From: Planctomicrobium sp.
GTDB taxonomy: Bacteria > Planctomycetota > Planctomycetia > Planctomycetales > Planctomycetaceae
Direction of reading: 5' to 3'
Length of the DNA: 6,441 nucleotides
Assembly: GCA_029259835.1 (NCBI GenBank)
Contig: JAJDEL010000254.1
Location: 1-6,441, forward strand
Shown here: positions 6,224 through 6,441 of the stretch, piece after piece
Numbering within the stretch: the first letter of the stretch is position 1
Layout: each line of letters opens with the position of its first letter
Program-made: the position numbers and the translations under genes
The notes under the pieces: model-generated
Seen by the model: the letters and a program-made list of their open reading frames with translations, nothing else
Told to the model about the DNA's origin: nothing
Databases searched by the model: none

Positions 6224-6296
6224 CGTCTCAAAACTTTGGATGGTTCACCCAAGAACCCTTAGCCAGATTGGTGATCTGGTTTACCGGGCTGAGACG
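6224..6296 (-). other. Three-way junction enclosing two hairpins
   Basis: CGTCTCA (6224-6230) pairs over 7 bp with TGAGACG (6290-6296). Inside lie GGTTC/GAACC (6242-6246 with 6253-6257) and CCAGAT/ATCTGG (6263-6268 with 6274-6279). The closing helix abuts CGCTCTG/CAGAGCG (6295-6301 with 6335-6341), which itself encloses TGAAA/TTTCA (6315-6319 with 6323-6327). Nested, branched pairing of this kind is expected of a folded RNA. Confidence 0.65.
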
Positions 6297-6374
6297 CTCT
6301 GCGTAACAGTCCTATGAAAGTGTTTCAAGATCATCAGAGCGCAAGTTCCAATCCGAGGGCACCGCAATTCGGAG

Positions 6375-6402
6375 TTTATCACATTTCCGGGATTGTTGTC
6401 AC
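6375..6402 (-). promoter_or_regulatory. Possible promoter of the large RNA
   Basis: On the minus strand GTGACA (plus 6397-6402, five of six matches to TTGACA) lies 16 bases before GATAAA (plus 6375-6380, four of six to TATAAT). It sits just where the hairpin series ends. The match is modest and could be chance. Two copies of CACATTT (6381-6387 and 6401-6407) overlap it. Confidence 0.25.
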
Positions 6403-6441
6403 ATTTGAGTAACAAATTGAACCGTGAGACTATCGGGTTTG

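Larger units (their letters stand above)
5006..6373 (-). ncRNA. Candidate giant structured RNA, about 1.4 kb
   Basis: No convincing gene lies here, yet inverted repeats are packed nearly end to end. Examples (plus coordinates) are: 5059-5080, 5127-5142, 5161-5176, 5187-5213, 5222-5243, 5305-5319, 5320-5340, 5366-5404, 5455-5512, 5530-5547, 5550-5567, 5654-5678, 5683-5718, 5729-5774, 5778-5802, 5840-5857, 5879-5926, 5931-5950, 5952-5973, 6060-6076, 6141-6156, 6194-6207, 6224-6296, 6295-6341 and 6352-6373. Minus-strand transcription is favoured by C:A plus-strand mismatches that become G:U (5018/5032, 5323/5337, 5466/5501, 5032/6061, and 5953-5954 with 5971-5972). GNRA-type loops on the minus strand (GCAA, GAGA, GGAA, and GAAAA pentaloop) agree. 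The 5' end is placed at the last hairpin, near 6373, and the 3' end at the U tract at 5006. Transcription could instead continue through 4874 into the 211-aa gene. It does not match any large RNA class I know. Confidence 0.6.

Noticed and set aside
6224..6296. tRNA-like cloverleaf
   Set aside because: There is a closing stem and two arms only, with no anticodon arm, no CCA end and no canonical T-loop sequence.
4874..6373. Integron cassette (attC) array, CRISPR array or group II intron
   Set aside because: The hairpins differ in sequence and spacing with no recurring repeat or attC core, and no domain V-like sequence, reverse transcriptase or Cas gene is seen.

Overview
The window looks like accessory DNA from a planctomycete-type bacterium. 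This is an inference from protein style (a compact RelE-UvrD fusion, a HerA remnant, and small basic proteins of kinds I associate with Planctomycetota) and from mid-range base composition. No rRNA or marker gene confirms it.

Left third (1-3219, plus strand): the C-terminal half of a HerA-like ATPase gene (about 134-751) lacks its N-terminal, Walker A-bearing half. It overlaps by one base a complete gene for a RelE/ParE-like domain fused to a UvrD/Rep-family helicase (751-2841). A small gene for a 107-aa protein of unknown function follows (2896-3219), behind a leader with two competing stems. The first 133 bases are not readable as HerA and hold two stem-loops.

Middle (3220-4856): a structured intergenic stem with a GAAA loop (3229-3255) separates the plus-strand genes from two minus-strand genes. 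These encode a 263-aa protein with a weak HNH-nuclease-like pattern (3314-4105) and a strongly basic 211-aa protein (4221-4856) with an excellent Shine-Dalgarno sequence.

Right third (4857-6441): there is no credible gene. Instead, from about 4874 to 6373, I count some 35-40 consecutive short inverted repeats packed almost end to end, many perfect over 6 to 13 bp. Several mismatches that are C:A on the plus strand become G:U on the minus strand. Four loops have GNRA or GNRA-like sequence when read on the minus strand. A 22-base inverted repeat (5017-5038 with 6055-6076, one mismatch that is G:U on the minus strand) could close a domain of more than 1 kb. The simplest reading is a very large structured RNA of about 1.4-1.5 kb, transcribed from the minus strand and lying directly upstream of the 211-aa basic protein gene. 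Two terminator-like stems with U tracts (5006-5038 and 4874-4908) stand between RNA and gene. I do not recognise this RNA as OLE, GOLLD, ROOL, HEARO or a group I/II intron. The RNA plus its adjacent basic protein is the best candidate here for an undescribed system, possibly a ribonucleoprotein and possibly mobile.
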